Assembly: GCA_019117185.1 (NCBI GenBank)
Contig: DXAF01000073.1
Location: 1-64,000, forward strand
Direction of reading: 5' to 3'
DNA length: 64,000 bases
Source: Candidatus Limosilactobacillus intestinipullorum
GTDB lineage: Bacteria; Bacillota; Bacilli; Lactobacillales; Lactobacillaceae
A program made the translations under genes and the position numbers. Shown one piece after another: positions 40,738 to 50,396 of the stretch. Under the pieces are notes generated by a model, which was not told the origin of the DNA, did not search any database, and saw only the letters and a list, made by a program, of their open reading frames with translations. Every line of letters starts with the position of its first letter. Position 1 is the stretch's first letter.

Positions 40738-42252
40738 GTGGACCGCACCTACCTCGCAATTGACCTGAAATCCTTCTACGCCTCGGCGGAATGTGCCGCC
40801 CACCACCTCAATCCCTTGACTACTAACCTGGTGGTCGCCGATGAATCCCGCACCAGTAAGACTATCTGCTTAGCCGTCTCACCGGCCCTTAAACGGTTCG
40901 GCGTTCCCGGACGCCCCCGCTTATTTGAGGTCGAACAAATCGTGGGCCACTTAAACCGGGAGCGGGCCCATAATGCGCCTGGTCATCGGCTGGCTAAGTA
41001 TGGTTCGATCTACCGGCCACAACTCTTGCGTAACCCCCGCTTGCGGATTAATTTCAAAATCGTGCCACCGCGGATGTCTTTCTACTTGCAAAAGAGCGTG
41101 GAAATCTATGAAATCTACCTCCGTTACTTGCCACCGGAAATGATCCACCCCTATTCAATCGATGAGGTCTTGATGGATGTGACTGATTACTTGGCGGGTC
41201 ACCACATGTCGGCCCATGCATTGGCCAAGGAAATCATCCAAACAATCCAATTAGAAACGAAGATCACCGCCACCGCCGGGATTGGTACTAACCTGTACCT
41301 GGCCAAGGTCGCCATGGACATCGTTGCCAAGCGGATTCCCGCCGATGAAGATGGAGTCCGGATCGCTCAGATGGACGAGCAAGCCTACCGCCACTACCTC
41401 TGGGCCCACCAACCTTTGACCGACTTCTGGCGGATTGGCCGGGGGTATGCCAAGCGCCTCGCCAAGCTGGGGCTTCATACGATGGGCGACATTGCCCGTT
41501 GTTCCTTGGGTAAGCTGTCCGACCCCCTAAATGAGGAGGTCCTCTACCGGGAGTTTGGTAAAAACGCCGAGCTAATCATTGACCACGCCTGGGGATACGA
41601 ATCGGCGACCATGAAAGACATTAAGAACTACCGGTCAGCCAACCACGGTATCTACTCCAGCATCGTCTTGCCCAAGCCGTATCGGTATAGCGAAGCCCGG
41701 CTGGTGGTCCGGGAAATGGTCGACATGCTCAGCCTCCAGATGGTCAAGCGCGACCTGGTAGCGGACCAGTTTTCGTTAACTGTCAACTACGACGTTCAAA
41801 GCCTTCACCAGGGGCACGGTTACCACGGCGCCACCACTACTGACTTTTATGGCCGAGAAGTCCCCCACCCCGACCACGGGAGCTTCACCACTAAGCTACC
41901 GACCGCATCACCACGGGAACTAACCGACCACTTTCTGGAACTATTTCGCCAGCAGGTCAACCCCGACCTCTTCATCCGGCGGGTGACCGTTACGGCAAAC
42001 CACCTGGTCAAACAAGCGGTGGCGGACCAAATGACCCACACGGAACAGCTCGACCTCTTTACTAATACCCACCGTCATTTACAACGTGTTGACCAGGAAA
42101 GGCGGCAACGCCAGCAAGATCAAAGGGTCCAAAAGATGGTTCTCAAGCTCCAGGACCAGTTTGGCAAGAATTCGATTATTCGGGCCGCGGACCTCAAGGA
42201 CGGGGCAGTTGCTAAAAAGCGTAACAAGGAGATTGGGGGACACCGGGCATAA
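40738..42252 (+). CDS. uvrX: Y-family translesion DNA polymerase (UvrX/UmuC-like)
   Basis: A 504-residue DinB/UmuC-type polymerase that copies damaged DNA with low fidelity. The catalytic Asp lies in the opening LAIDLKSFYASAEC and the acidic pair in the YSIDEVLMDVTDY motif. TEQLDLFTN near residue 440 is a sliding-clamp binding motif. I start at the GTG at 40738, nine bases after AAAGGA; the ATG at 40729 directly abuts the Shine-Dalgarno. The stop overlaps the start of the YolD-like gene (TAATG). Such pairs occur on chromosomes and on phages or plasmids of Firmicutes. Confidence 0.92.
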   Translation: MDRTYLAIDLKSFYASAECAAHHLNPLTTNLVVADESRTSKTICLAVSPALKRFGVPGRPRLFEVEQIVGHLNRERAHNAPGHRLAKYGSIYRPQLLRNPRLRINFKIVPPRMSFYLQKSVEIYEIYLRYLPPEMIHPYSIDEVLMDVTDYLAGHHMSAHALAKEIIQTIQLETKITATAGIGTNLYLAKVAMDIVAKRIPADEDGVRIAQMDEQAYRHYLWAHQPLTDFWRIGRGYAKRLAKLGLHTMGDIARCSLGKLSDPLNEEVLYREFGKNAELIIDHAWGYESATMKDIKNYRSANHGIYSSIVLPKPYRYSEARLVVREMVDMLSLQMVKRDLVADQFSLTVNYDVQSLHQGHGYHGATTTDFYGREVPHPDHGSFTTKLPTASPRELTDHFLELFRQQVNPDLFIRRVTVTANHLVKQAVADQMTHTEQLDLFTNTHRHLQRVDQERRQRQQDQRVQKMVLKLQDQFGKNSIIRAADLKDGAVAKKRNKEIGGHRA

Positions 42253-42692
42253 TGGACAATAAGCAATGGGAAGCCGAGAAAAAGCAGTTCAATGATACCT
42301 CTCGTTATAAGGACATCATGAACGTCCCCCGCCACGCTTCAAGGGCCCACCTGCCGATGCCTCAGATTGACCGGGCCGGCCAGTTCGCTCCGTTTGCCGC
42401 TTTGACTGGTTACAAGGAACTGTTGGACCAGACGGCCAAACGCTACCACAATAAGGACTACCTCAGTCGTGAAGAGTTGCTGGCCCTTATCAAGGAGATC
42501 AAGCAATTGAGTAAGGTTCGGCCCTGGCCCACCGTTATCGTCACCTACTTTGACGGCCAAACTGGCTTTTACGAGCATTATGCCGGTCAACTGGTTAACG
42601 TCGACTGGCGCCAGCAGCGGCTCCGGTTCCGGGATGGTAAGTCGGTGGTGATCCGGAATTTAAAGGATATCAGGTTAAAAGAAGAAATGTAA
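42252..42692 (+). CDS. YolD-like family protein
   Basis: A 146-residue YolD-like protein. The signature IDRAGQFAPFAALTGYKELL is clear, followed by a basic, beta-rich C-terminus. YolD-type proteins accompany UvrX/UmuC polymerases and are proposed UmuD-like partners, though without the protease domain. The start overlaps the polymerase stop by one base. Confidence 0.9.
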   Translation: MDNKQWEAEKKQFNDTSRYKDIMNVPRHASRAHLPMPQIDRAGQFAPFAALTGYKELLDQTAKRYHNKDYLSREELLALIKEIKQLSKVRPWPTVIVTYFDGQTGFYEHYAGQLVNVDWRQQRLRFRDGKSVVIRNLKDIRLKEEM

Positions 42693-42730
42693 CCTTTGTC
42701 TCCTACAAATACTGCAGCATAGGACAAGCT

Positions 42731-42800
42731 AGTCTTTAGAAAGCACAAAGGGACGCTAGTATTCGGAAAAATCCGAACACTAGCGTCCCTTTGTGTACTG
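42731..42800. repeat. Recurrent large hairpin element, copy C (flanks inverted)
   Basis: AAAGGGACGCTAG and CTAGCGTCCCTTT form a perfect 13-base-pair stem, extended by further arm pairs. The inner hairpin is TATTCGGAAAAATCCGAACA. Here the CTTTAGAAAG flank lies on the left and TTTGTGTACTG on the right, the reverse of copy B. It lies between the convergent YolD-like gene and the activase pseudogene. Confidence 0.8.
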
Positions 42801-42842
42801 TGGTAAGCCCACTAGCCCAGCGCTACTCAGCTTACCGAGCAT

Positions 42843-43679
42843 TTATTCACTGGTTACTGCTTCTTTAGCGGCCACTTTCTTCTTAGCGGTGGCCATCATT
42901 AGCCGGATCCAGTTAAGTTGGTTAACCACCGAAGCACCCGGATCATAGTCAATTGGCATCAGGTTGGCACCCTTGTATTCACGGCGCAGTTCCTTTAGCA
43001 TCCCCTTACCAACAATGTGGTTTGGTAAGCACCCAAACGGCTGCATGCAGACGATGTTATTAACGCCGGATCGGAGGAGTTCGACCATTTCACCTGGCAA
43101 AAACCATCCTTCACCAGTCATGTTCCCCAGGGAGAGGACCGGTTTAGCACCGGCCATCACTTCATCCCACGGGGTAATCCCGTTAAAGTGTTTTGAAGCC
43201 CGCAAAGCCGCATCCATTGGCTTCTCGGCCTGACGAATCAGCTTCAACAAGACAGCCGCGAAGAGCTGGGAACTCTTCTTGGCACCAAGGTGTTGGTGAC
43301 GGTAAACCTGGTTGTACAGGGAGTAGTTCATGAAGCCCACAATATCCGGAACCACTGCTTCGGCCCCTTCCTTTTCCAGGGTCCCCACAATGTCGTTGTT
43401 CGCAATTGGCGAGTACTTGACCAGGACTTCACCAACCACGCCGACCTTGGGCTTAACAACGTCCCGCACTGGCAGGGTGTCAAAGTCGTGCACAATTGCG
43501 TGAACGTTGCGCTTAAATTCCTTAAAGCTCTCGTTCTCCACGTTGGGCCGGACCCGGTCGAGCCAGTCGGCATAGAGGGCATTCGTCGCCCCCTTCTCCA
43601 CCTCATACGGCCGGGTATGGTAGACCAGTCGTTCGAAGAGGTCCCCGTACAAAAAGGCGATCGAGGCCCGCTTGATCAA
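42843..43679 (-). pseudogene. 3' fragment of the activase gene (dehydratase D-like part)
   Basis: Third open segment, back in the frame of the first. Native sequence resumes at about LTFTLPLIKRASIAFLYGDL just before the apparent start and includes the MQPFGCLPNHI motif. No independent start signal is evident. Confidence 0.7.
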
Positions 43680-45004
43680 CGGCAGGGTAAAGGTAAGCCG
43701 GGGGTCGATTCACCCCCCTGGTTCCCCAGCGAAATGGAAACCACCGGCACCTGCGAGAAGCCGGCATCCTTCAAGGCCTTACGGATCAATGGCACGTAGT
43801 TAGTGGCCCGGCAGCCCCCACCGGTCTGGCTCATCATCACGGCGGTATGGTTCAAGTCGTACTTACCACTCTGCAGTGCTTCGACCATCTGCCCAATTGA
43901 AATGATCGCCGGGTAGCAGGCATCGTTATTCACGTACCGGGTCCCGACATCGACGGAACGGCGGTCCTTGATTGGCAGGTTAACGATGTTGTAACCCGAT
44001 GCCTGGAGGGCCACGTCAACCAGGTTATGCTGGTGGATTGGCGACAGCATCGGCAACAGGAGGGTGTACTTCTCCTTCTTCGTTTCCTTGGTGAATTTGA
44101 CCGGCGTTGGGTTATCGTAGAGCTTTTCCGGATGAATCTCCTTTTCCGTCCGCTCCTTGATTGCCGCCTTCAGTGACCGAATCCGGATCCGGATGGCGCC
44201 AAGGTTATCCCCCTCATCAATCTTCAAGCAAGTGTAGAGGCGGTTGTACTGGTTCATGATCTCTTCAACTTGGTCGGTATCAATGGCATCCAAGCCGCAG
44301 CCGAAGGAGTTGAGCTGAACGAATTCCAGCTCCGGCGTCTTGGCCGCAATCCGGGCCGCCGCATACAGGCGGGAGTGGTAGGACCATTGGTTAACTACCC
44401 GGAGGCCCTTGACATCGCCTAGGTGGGCAATCGAGTCTTCCGTTAGGACGTGAAAACCAGCCGCCGTGATCATCTGGGAAATCCCGTGGTTGATCATCGG
44501 GTCGAGGTGGTAAGGCCGCCCGGCAAGGACCACCCCGTGTTCACCCTTCTGTTTCAACATCATCAGGGTGTCTTCACCCCAGTTGTGGACCTTCTGGTGG
44601 AAGTTGTCCAGTTCCTGGTAGCCAGCCGCAAGGGCATCACGGACCTCCTGCTTTGTTACCCCCAAGTTCTTGAAACATTCGTAGAGGTTTTCCGCCGTTG
44701 ACTGGTGGTCCGCCAGGTTCAGGAACGGGTCCCGGAAGTCGACCTGGCCGCTCCGGATTTCGTCGACATTGTTCCGGATTACTTCGGGGTAGGACTGGAC
44801 GATTGGACAGTTATAGTGGTTGTTAGCAGCCTTCTTCTCCTGCAGTTCGTAGACGATTGCCGGGTAGAAGATCCGGTCGACGTGACGGTTGGCAATCAAA
44901 GCCATGATGTGGCCGTGGACGTTCTTGGCCGGGTAACAGACCGTGTCGGACGGGATCGTTTCCATCCCTTTTTCGTACTGCTTCTTGCTCCCCTTGGGTG
45001 ACAA
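43676..45004 (-). pseudogene. Middle fragment of the activase gene
   Basis: Second open segment, frame +1 relative to the first. Native-looking sequence runs from about GSKKQYEKGMETIPSD to GNQGGESTP and then ends in about seven out-of-frame residues. It has no own ribosome binding site that I can see. Confidence 0.7.
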
Positions 45005-47126
45005 GATCGTCCGGAAGCACAGCTGCTTGAAGAAAGTCGCCCACAGTGGGGTAGTCTTCGTACATGTTCAAGACCCGGGGCAGGCCGATTGTCCCGTGCG
45101 TAGCTAACTTACTGCGGAGCGGTCGATACTTGAAGAGCTCCTTGTACTTCCGTTCAACCAGGTTGACCTTCCCATTATTCCGGGGACGCTGGCCATGCAG
45201 GCGGAGGGCCCGGGCCTCACCCCGTTCACAGCGGTTACCAGTAACAAACTTCCGGCTATCATTGAAGATGGTCAAAGTCAGCTCACAGTTATTAGCACAG
45301 CCACCACAGTGCATGTATTCCTTCTCAAAGGTCAGGTTTTCCATCTCCCTGACGGAAAGGAGGCTGGTCCGGTCACCCGCCTGGTAGTTATGTTCGGCAA
45401 TCAGGGCCGCACCATAGGCCCCCATCAGGCCGGCAATGTTTGGCCGAATCACGTCAACACCCGCGATCTTTTCAAAGGCCCGCAGGACGGCATCGTTATA
45501 GAAGGTTCGCCCTTGGCAAACGATGTGGTCACCCAGCTCGTCGGCACTCCGCATCTTAATTACCTTAAAGAGGGCATTCTTGATGATAGAGAATGACAGA
45601 CTGGCGGAAATGTCGCCGATCGTGGCTCCTTCCTTTTGGACCTGCTTAACCTTGGAGTTCATGAAGACCGTGCACCGGGAGCCCAGGTCGACCGGGTGCT
45701 TGGCCAGCAAGGCGGCTTGGGCAAAGTCTCGGATGTTGTACTTCAGCCCGGTAGCGAAGGTTTCCAGAAAGGACCCACAACCAGATGAGCAGGCTTCGTT
45801 TAATTTGATATCGGCTAAGGCCCCGTTCTTAACCGTCATTGCCTTCATATCCTGACCCCCAATGTCCAGGATGAAGTCAACGTCGGGCTGGAAGTAGTGG
45901 GCCGCCTGGTAGTGGGCCACCGTTTCCACTTTGCCAAGGTCAACATTGAGGGCGTTCTTGATCAAGTGCTCACCATACCCGGTGACACAGGCCTTACCGA
46001 TTTTCACATCAGCCGGCATCTTCAGGTTCAGGTCCTTAAGCATCTGCTTGGTCTTCTCTAATGGGTCCCCGCCGTTGTTGTCGTATTCAGTAAACAGGAG
46101 TTTGTGGTCAGCCGACATCAGGACAATCTTGGTGGTTGTCGAACCAGCGTCAATCCCCAAGAAGGCCGTCCCGTGGTAGTTTGCCAGGTCCCCAGCCTCA
46201 ACTCGGTCCTTGGCGTACCGCTGACGGAAGGCCGCCAGCTCGTCGTCGTTATTGAAGAGCGGGTCGAGGGCGTGTGATGGTGCCAGGACGGCGGAATCAC
46301 CGTGCTCCAACCGGTCCAACAAGATGTCTAACGACAAGGTTGGCTGGTCATTAGCGTAAAGGGCTGCCCCCTGGGCCACGAAGAGTTGTGGGTTCTCTGG
46401 GAAGATAACTTCATCGTCGGTCAGGTGGAGGGTTTCGATAAAGCGGTGGCGGAGTTGGTCCATGAAGTAGAGGGGCCCACCCAAAAAGGCAACGTGCCCA
46501 CTAATCTTATGCCCAGCAGCCAGACCGGAAATCGTCTGGTTGACCACGGCCTGAAAGATACTGGCCGCAATATCTTCCTTCCGGGCCCCGTCATTGATCA
46601 GTGGTTGGACATCAGTCTTGGCAAAGACCCCGCACCGACTGGCAATCGGGTAAATTTTTTCCGCGTGCCGAGCCAACTTGTTCAGCCCATCGGCATCGGT
46701 ATCCAAGAGAACCGCCATCTGGTCAATAAAGGCTCCGGTCCCACCGGCACAACTCCCGTTCATCCGCTGTTCCAAAGAGTCGCCAAAGAAGGTGATTTTG
46801 GCATCCTCACCCCCCAGCTCAATGGCCACGTCCGTTTCGGGAATTAGCTGTTCGACGGTCTTCGTGCAGGCAATTACTTCCTGGATAAACTTTAATTGCA
46901 AGAGGTTAGCTAGGCCGATCCCACCGGATCCCGTAATCGTAAAGGCAATCGGGGTATCGCCACCCAGTTCAGCAATTGCTTCCTTGATTACCCGCTCACT
47001 CGCTGCTTTAACATCTGCATAGTGACGTTCATAGCGAGAGAAAAGGGTCTGGTGAGCACTATTCATCACCACCAGCTTAACCGTGGTTGACCCGACATCA
47101 ATTCCACCAAAGAGTCTCTCTGCCAT
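44823..47126 (-). pseudogene. 5' fragment of the activase gene (two ATPase domains)
   Basis: First open segment. It is homologous through about VLPDDLVTQG near 45000, then continues in the wrong frame for about 60 codons to a stop at 44823, so the last 60 residues are not native. This part contains both ASKHA domains and the Cys motifs needed for an activase and could be an independent activator if translated. Confidence 0.75.
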
Positions 47127-47303
47127 CGTAAAAATCCTCCCCTTACTTTTCCAACAGTTTGTATAATAATAGTTAATTATATCTTGATAACAAAACAACT
47201 AACGTTCAATCAGCAAATTGATTGGGTGTGTTTGTTAGGCAACAAATTCCAACATTCTGTCGGATTGCTTTTAAAAGGAGCGGTACAACTATGACAGGAA
47301 GAC

Positions 47304-47890
47304 ATGCGGGTACGACGGACCAAACAAAATATTATCAAGGCCTTTATCGCCCTAACTAAGGAAAAGAGTATTGACGCGATTACCATTCAAGAAATTGCCA
47401 ATAAAGCGATGGTAAACCGGGCCACTTTTTATGCTCACTACCACGATAAGCAGGACCTCTATGACCAGATCTTCAACCAGGCAATCGGCCTCTTCACCCC
47501 CCTCCGCAACCCCCTCCTTTTTTGAACCGCCAAATCATGTTCTCTAAACTTGAGGATATCCTGACTGAGGTACTTGAAAACTGCTTTGAAAACCGGGATC
47601 TCCTCTTGTTAATCATTGACGGCACCCCCTCCCGCGTCCTCCAAAATCAACTAACCCCGATTCTTAACACCAACCTCATGGGGATCTTAAAAGAGTTTGG
47701 CATTGATAAAAAGAGCACGATCCCCTCCGATTTGGTGATCACTTATATCCTCGCCATCTTTATTAGCGTCCTCGCCTGGTGGCTCCATGAAGGACCGGCA
47801 CACCACATGAGCGCCCGTAACCTCGTCCACACCTTGATCAGGCTCGCCCTCGACGGCCATATGCGGGTGCTTGGAATTGAGCCCAACTAA
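47304..47890 (+). pseudogene. TetR/AcrR family regulator interrupted by a frameshift
   Basis: The N-terminal HTH (RRTKQNIIKAF...ITIQEIANKAMVNRATFYAHYHDKQDLY) is intact but the frame stops at 47525. The C-terminal ligand-binding helices continue in another frame from 47522 (NRQIMFSKLEDILTEVL...). Adding one T to the T6 run at 47518-47523 joins them as NPLLFLNRQIMF and gives a normal-length protein of about 196 residues. The best ribosome binding site (AAAGGAG at 47274) points to the ATG at 47291, which is out of frame with the HTH, so the N-terminus may hold a second lesion. It diverges from the activase gene and probably regulated it. Confidence 0.82.
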
Positions 47891-47944
47891 TGCAAACAGG
47901 CTTCCAACGCTCGGGTCATACCGAGTATTGGAAGCCTGTTTGCA
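47891..47944. repeat. Divergent member of the large hairpin family (copy E) / bidirectional terminator
   Basis: TGCAAACAGGCTTCCAA pairs perfectly with TTGGAAGCCTGTTTGCA over 17 base pairs and encloses an inner hairpin CTCGG/CCGAG. The architecture matches the other copies, but the outer flank differs. It lies between the convergent TetR gene and the rhodanese gene. Confidence 0.7.
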
Positions 47945-47988
47945 TACTATTTTAACTTGAACAGCCTACCACTCGCCAAACAATTAAA

Positions 47989-49032
47989 TTAACGTTCTGC
48001 GGAAACGGTCTTTTCAATCTTAAAGTTCTTGGAACCTGGTGCGCCCTTTTGAACTTGGTACTTCTTTGGATCCTTCTTGTGGCTCATATTCCAGTCATAC
48101 CAACCACCATCGTAAATTTGGACGTTCTTAAAGCCCTCTTCTTTAGCGATGAAGAATGGTACACAAGCACGCCAACCGGTCCCACAGTAGAAGACCACTT
48201 CTTGATCTGGCGTGATCCCCTTCTTCTTCCAGTATGCCAGTTCTGCCTGGGGGTTCTTAATAGTCCCGTCAGTGTTAGTAAAGTAGGCAACATCACTGCT
48301 ACTCTTACTTACTCGGCCGTAGATGGCCCCCTTAGGTTCACCAGTTTCCTTAATGTAGGAGTAACCACTAATATCACCAATGTATTCCTTCCAGGAACGG
48401 GTACTTACCAGCTTCAGGTCGGGATTCTTCTTTTCCGCTTGAACCAATTCCGCTGGCGTCTTAATCAACGCTTCTGGGTGGGCAACGGTGTTACTACCAA
48501 AGTCAGTCTGTTTTTGTGCCTTAACACTCTTCTTTTGTAGCGGTAAGCCGGCCTTCTTCCATGCCTGCTGTCCACCATCAATGATCTTAACATCCTTAAC
48601 CCCTAACCAGTAGGCCGCAAAAGCCACCCGGGAAGCAGCAGAAATATCTGGGGAATAAACAATGATTGGTGTGTTAGCGGTAACCCCCTTCTTCAAGAAG
48701 TTCTTCCGTAACCGGCTGGCATCTAGAATGTTCCAGTGGTTAGCCTGGCTTTCCACTTCGTTGGTACTCATCTGAACCGCACCAGGGATGTGGCCCTTCG
48801 CAAAGCCCGGCACCTTACCATAGGCAACCGCCAAAACAACGGTATTCGGGTTTTGCTTCTTCAACTGCTGAGCCTGCTTAGCAGTGATGTAATATGTATT
48901 ATCCGTAATCTGTTGGTCTTCTTTAACAAAATGACTTTCTTGACTGGCTGCGTGGGTAGTGCCATTAGTAAACAGGAAGCCCATCAATAGGCCACCCAGT
49001 ACGACCCCCACCCATTTAAGAAATTTAGTCAT
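47989..49032 (-). CDS. ynjE: Secreted rhodanese-type sulfurtransferase (YnjE-like)
   Basis: A 347-residue exported protein. The signal peptide is MTKFLKWVGVVLGGLLMGFLFTNG... ending at THAAS. There are two rhodanese domains. The N-terminal one lacks the active Cys (VYSPDISAAS). The C-terminal one has the loop FYCGTGWRA with Cys283 followed by YDGGWYDWN, which closely recalls E. coli YnjE. It would move sulfane sulfur, for example from thiosulfate, outside the membrane. It diverges from a YeeE/YedE transporter, a likely partner. Promoter at 49095-49123. Confidence 0.9.
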   Translation of the reverse strand: MTKFLKWVGVVLGGLLMGFLFTNGTTHAASQESHFVKEDQQITDNTYYITAKQAQQLKKQNPNTVVLAVAYGKVPGFAKGHIPGAVQMSTNEVESQANHWNILDASRLRKNFLKKGVTANTPIIVYSPDISAASRVAFAAYWLGVKDVKIIDGGQQAWKKAGLPLQKKSVKAQKQTDFGSNTVAHPEALIKTPAELVQAEKKNPDLKLVSTRSWKEYIGDISGYSYIKETGEPKGAIYGRVSKSSSDVAYFTNTDGTIKNPQAELAYWKKKGITPDQEVVFYCGTGWRACVPFFIAKEEGFKNVQIYDGGWYDWNMSHKKDPKKYQVQKGAPGSKNFKIEKTVSAER

Positions 49033-49094
49033 AAGTGAAACTCCTCCTCAATTAGCTAATCTGCACTAGTATGTAAGCTCTTTCAAACGGATTT

Positions 49095-49123
49095 ATCATA
49101 CCACCAACCGGGTATCTGTGCAA
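49095..49123 (-). promoter_or_regulatory. Promoter of the rhodanese gene
   Basis: TTGCAC (49123-49118), 17-base spacer, TATGAT (49100-49095) on the minus strand, in the 136-base region between the divergent rhodanese and YeeE/YedE genes. Confidence 0.75.
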
Positions 49124-49168
49124 TAATTAATTTGGTTTAGCAAATTCTTTTAAAATTAGGTGGTTATT

Positions 49169-50161
49169 ATGATCCAAACAGGCATTATCTTCGGTTTTGT
49201 GCTTGGCTTTCTCCTCCGTCAAAGCCAGTTCAACTTTGCACATGAACTCCGGCCCGGTCTAACCAGTCAGCAATCGGCTGGGTGGCTAAACATCCTGGTC
49301 ATTATCCTCATCGCAAGCCTGGTCCTTTGGGGGCTCGTCAGTGTTAATGTCGTAACGTTACCCGACAATCCCGACTACTCGCCATCTGCAGTCATCTGCG
49401 GCAGCCTCATCTTCGGTTGCGGAATGCAGCTCAGTGCCGGTTGCATGATTGACTGTTTAGTTGACCTTGGGGCCCTGGATGGCAACGCCTTGCTCACGCT
49501 AGTTACCTTTATCTTGACCCTCGTCTTCTACAATCGGGGCCTCTTTAGCAAGAGCTTTGATGCTTTAACCGGCAACAACCTGGTTAGCGATACCTGGCTA
49601 CAAGCTACCCACTACGCTTTCCCGGTCTCACTCCTGGTCCTCCTAGTTATCACCGGGGCTGGACTGACTTGGTACTTTAAGACCCGGTCAGTTAGCCGGT
49701 CAGCCTACTGGTTCCTTGCTGTGGCGGTTGGTATTGGCCTCCTTGCCGGACTAGCCTTCCTGGCAAATTCGTTAGCAGGAGGTTTTGGTAGCTTTGCCGT
49801 GGTCAGCCCCCTCCTTACCTGGTATGGTTTCATTAAGGGCCGGGGCGCCGGGATCAGCGTTAGCTGGGGAATGTACTTCACTGCCAGTATCATTGTTGGC
49901 TCACTACTGTCCTCACTTTGCCAGCGGCAGTTTCGTTGGCGGGCAGTTAGTCTTATAACCTTAATTCGCGCACTCGGCGGTGGCCTCTTGATGGGCCTTG
50001 GTGCCGGTCTTTCTAAGGGAACCTTTACCTCAAACGGATTAGTCTACACCGCAATGCTTTCCGTCCAGGGCTGGCTCGCCCTTATTTTCATCGTGGTCGG
50101 TTTCATGCTCACGGACCGGCTTGCCCGGCTGATAAACAGTAAGCTGGCTGCACGGCTCTAG
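49169..50161 (+). CDS. YeeE/YedE family transporter (thiosulfate/sulfur-type)
   Basis: A 330-residue integral membrane protein with about nine hydrophobic helices. The conserved Cys motif FGCGMQLSAGCMIDCL and the second-half GGGLLMGLGAGLSKGTFTSNG repeat resemble the thiosulfate importer TsuA/YeeE, where membrane cysteines pass the substrate. Here the second repeat has no GC motif. AGGTGG precedes the ATG at 49169; the frame begins three codons earlier at a GTG. The pairing with a secreted rhodanese suggests uptake of thiosulfate or a related sulfur species. Confidence 0.88.
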   Translation: MIQTGIIFGFVLGFLLRQSQFNFAHELRPGLTSQQSAGWLNILVIILIASLVLWGLVSVNVVTLPDNPDYSPSAVICGSLIFGCGMQLSAGCMIDCLVDLGALDGNALLTLVTFILTLVFYNRGLFSKSFDALTGNNLVSDTWLQATHYAFPVSLLVLLVITGAGLTWYFKTRSVSRSAYWFLAVAVGIGLLAGLAFLANSLAGGFGSFAVVSPLLTWYGFIKGRGAGISVSWGMYFTASIIVGSLLSSLCQRQFRWRAVSLITLIRALGGGLLMGLGAGLSKGTFTSNGLVYTAMLSVQGWLALIFIVVGFMLTDRLARLINSKLAARL

Positions 50162-50190
50162 ACACCGCTACGCTTACTGGATAACATTTA

Positions 50191-50264
50191 AAAATGAACG
50201 AAGGGCCGACAGTATTCGGAAAATCCGAACGCTGTCGGACCTTCGTGCTTTCTAAAAGCTAACT
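50191..50264. repeat. Recurrent large hairpin element, copy D
   Basis: CGAAGG.GCCGACAG and CTGTCGGACCTTCG form the stem, the inner hairpin is TATTCGGAAAATCCGAACG, and the right flank is GTGCTTTCTAAAAGCTAACT as in copy A. It lies between the convergent transporter and symporter genes. Confidence 0.8.
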
Positions 50265-50396
50265 GCACGTCATTAAGGGGTCCCACGGGCTTGCTTCACT
50301 TTAAAAAAATAAACAAATTAGGTCTCCCCTTAATATACTTGGAAGTTGCCTATTTCAATGGTCTAGTGTCCTTTGAGAAGAGGTGTGCATTGTTAA

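Larger units (their letters stand above)
42843..47126 (-). pseudogene. Giant 2-hydroxyacyl-CoA dehydratase activase-type protein, interrupted by two frameshifts
   Basis: Read through, this is one gene of about 1427 codons. Two tandem ASKHA ATPase (BadF/BadG/HgdC) domains come first (FGGIDVGSTTVKLV... and FLGIDAGSTTTKIV...), then a DUF2229-like region with the CYPAKNVHGH motif, then a C-terminal part resembling dehydratase component D (GGGCRATNY...FGCLPNH). Cys-rich motifs (CGGCANNC, ACSSGCGSF) fit 4Fe-4S binding. A one-base insertion near the C run at 44990-44993 shifts the frame, and a one-base deletion near the G run at 43700-43704 restores it, so about 1.29 kb is out of frame. The ATG at 47126 has GGGGAGGA. 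Function of these giant proteins is unassigned. Sequencing error cannot be excluded. Confidence 0.88.

Noticed and set aside
43290..43799. Plus-strand ORF of 169 residues
   Set aside because: It is antisense to the conserved activase gene and arises from its codon bias.
46386..46847. Plus-strand ORF of 153 residues
   Set aside because: It is antisense to the first ASKHA ATPase domain and lacks a start signal.
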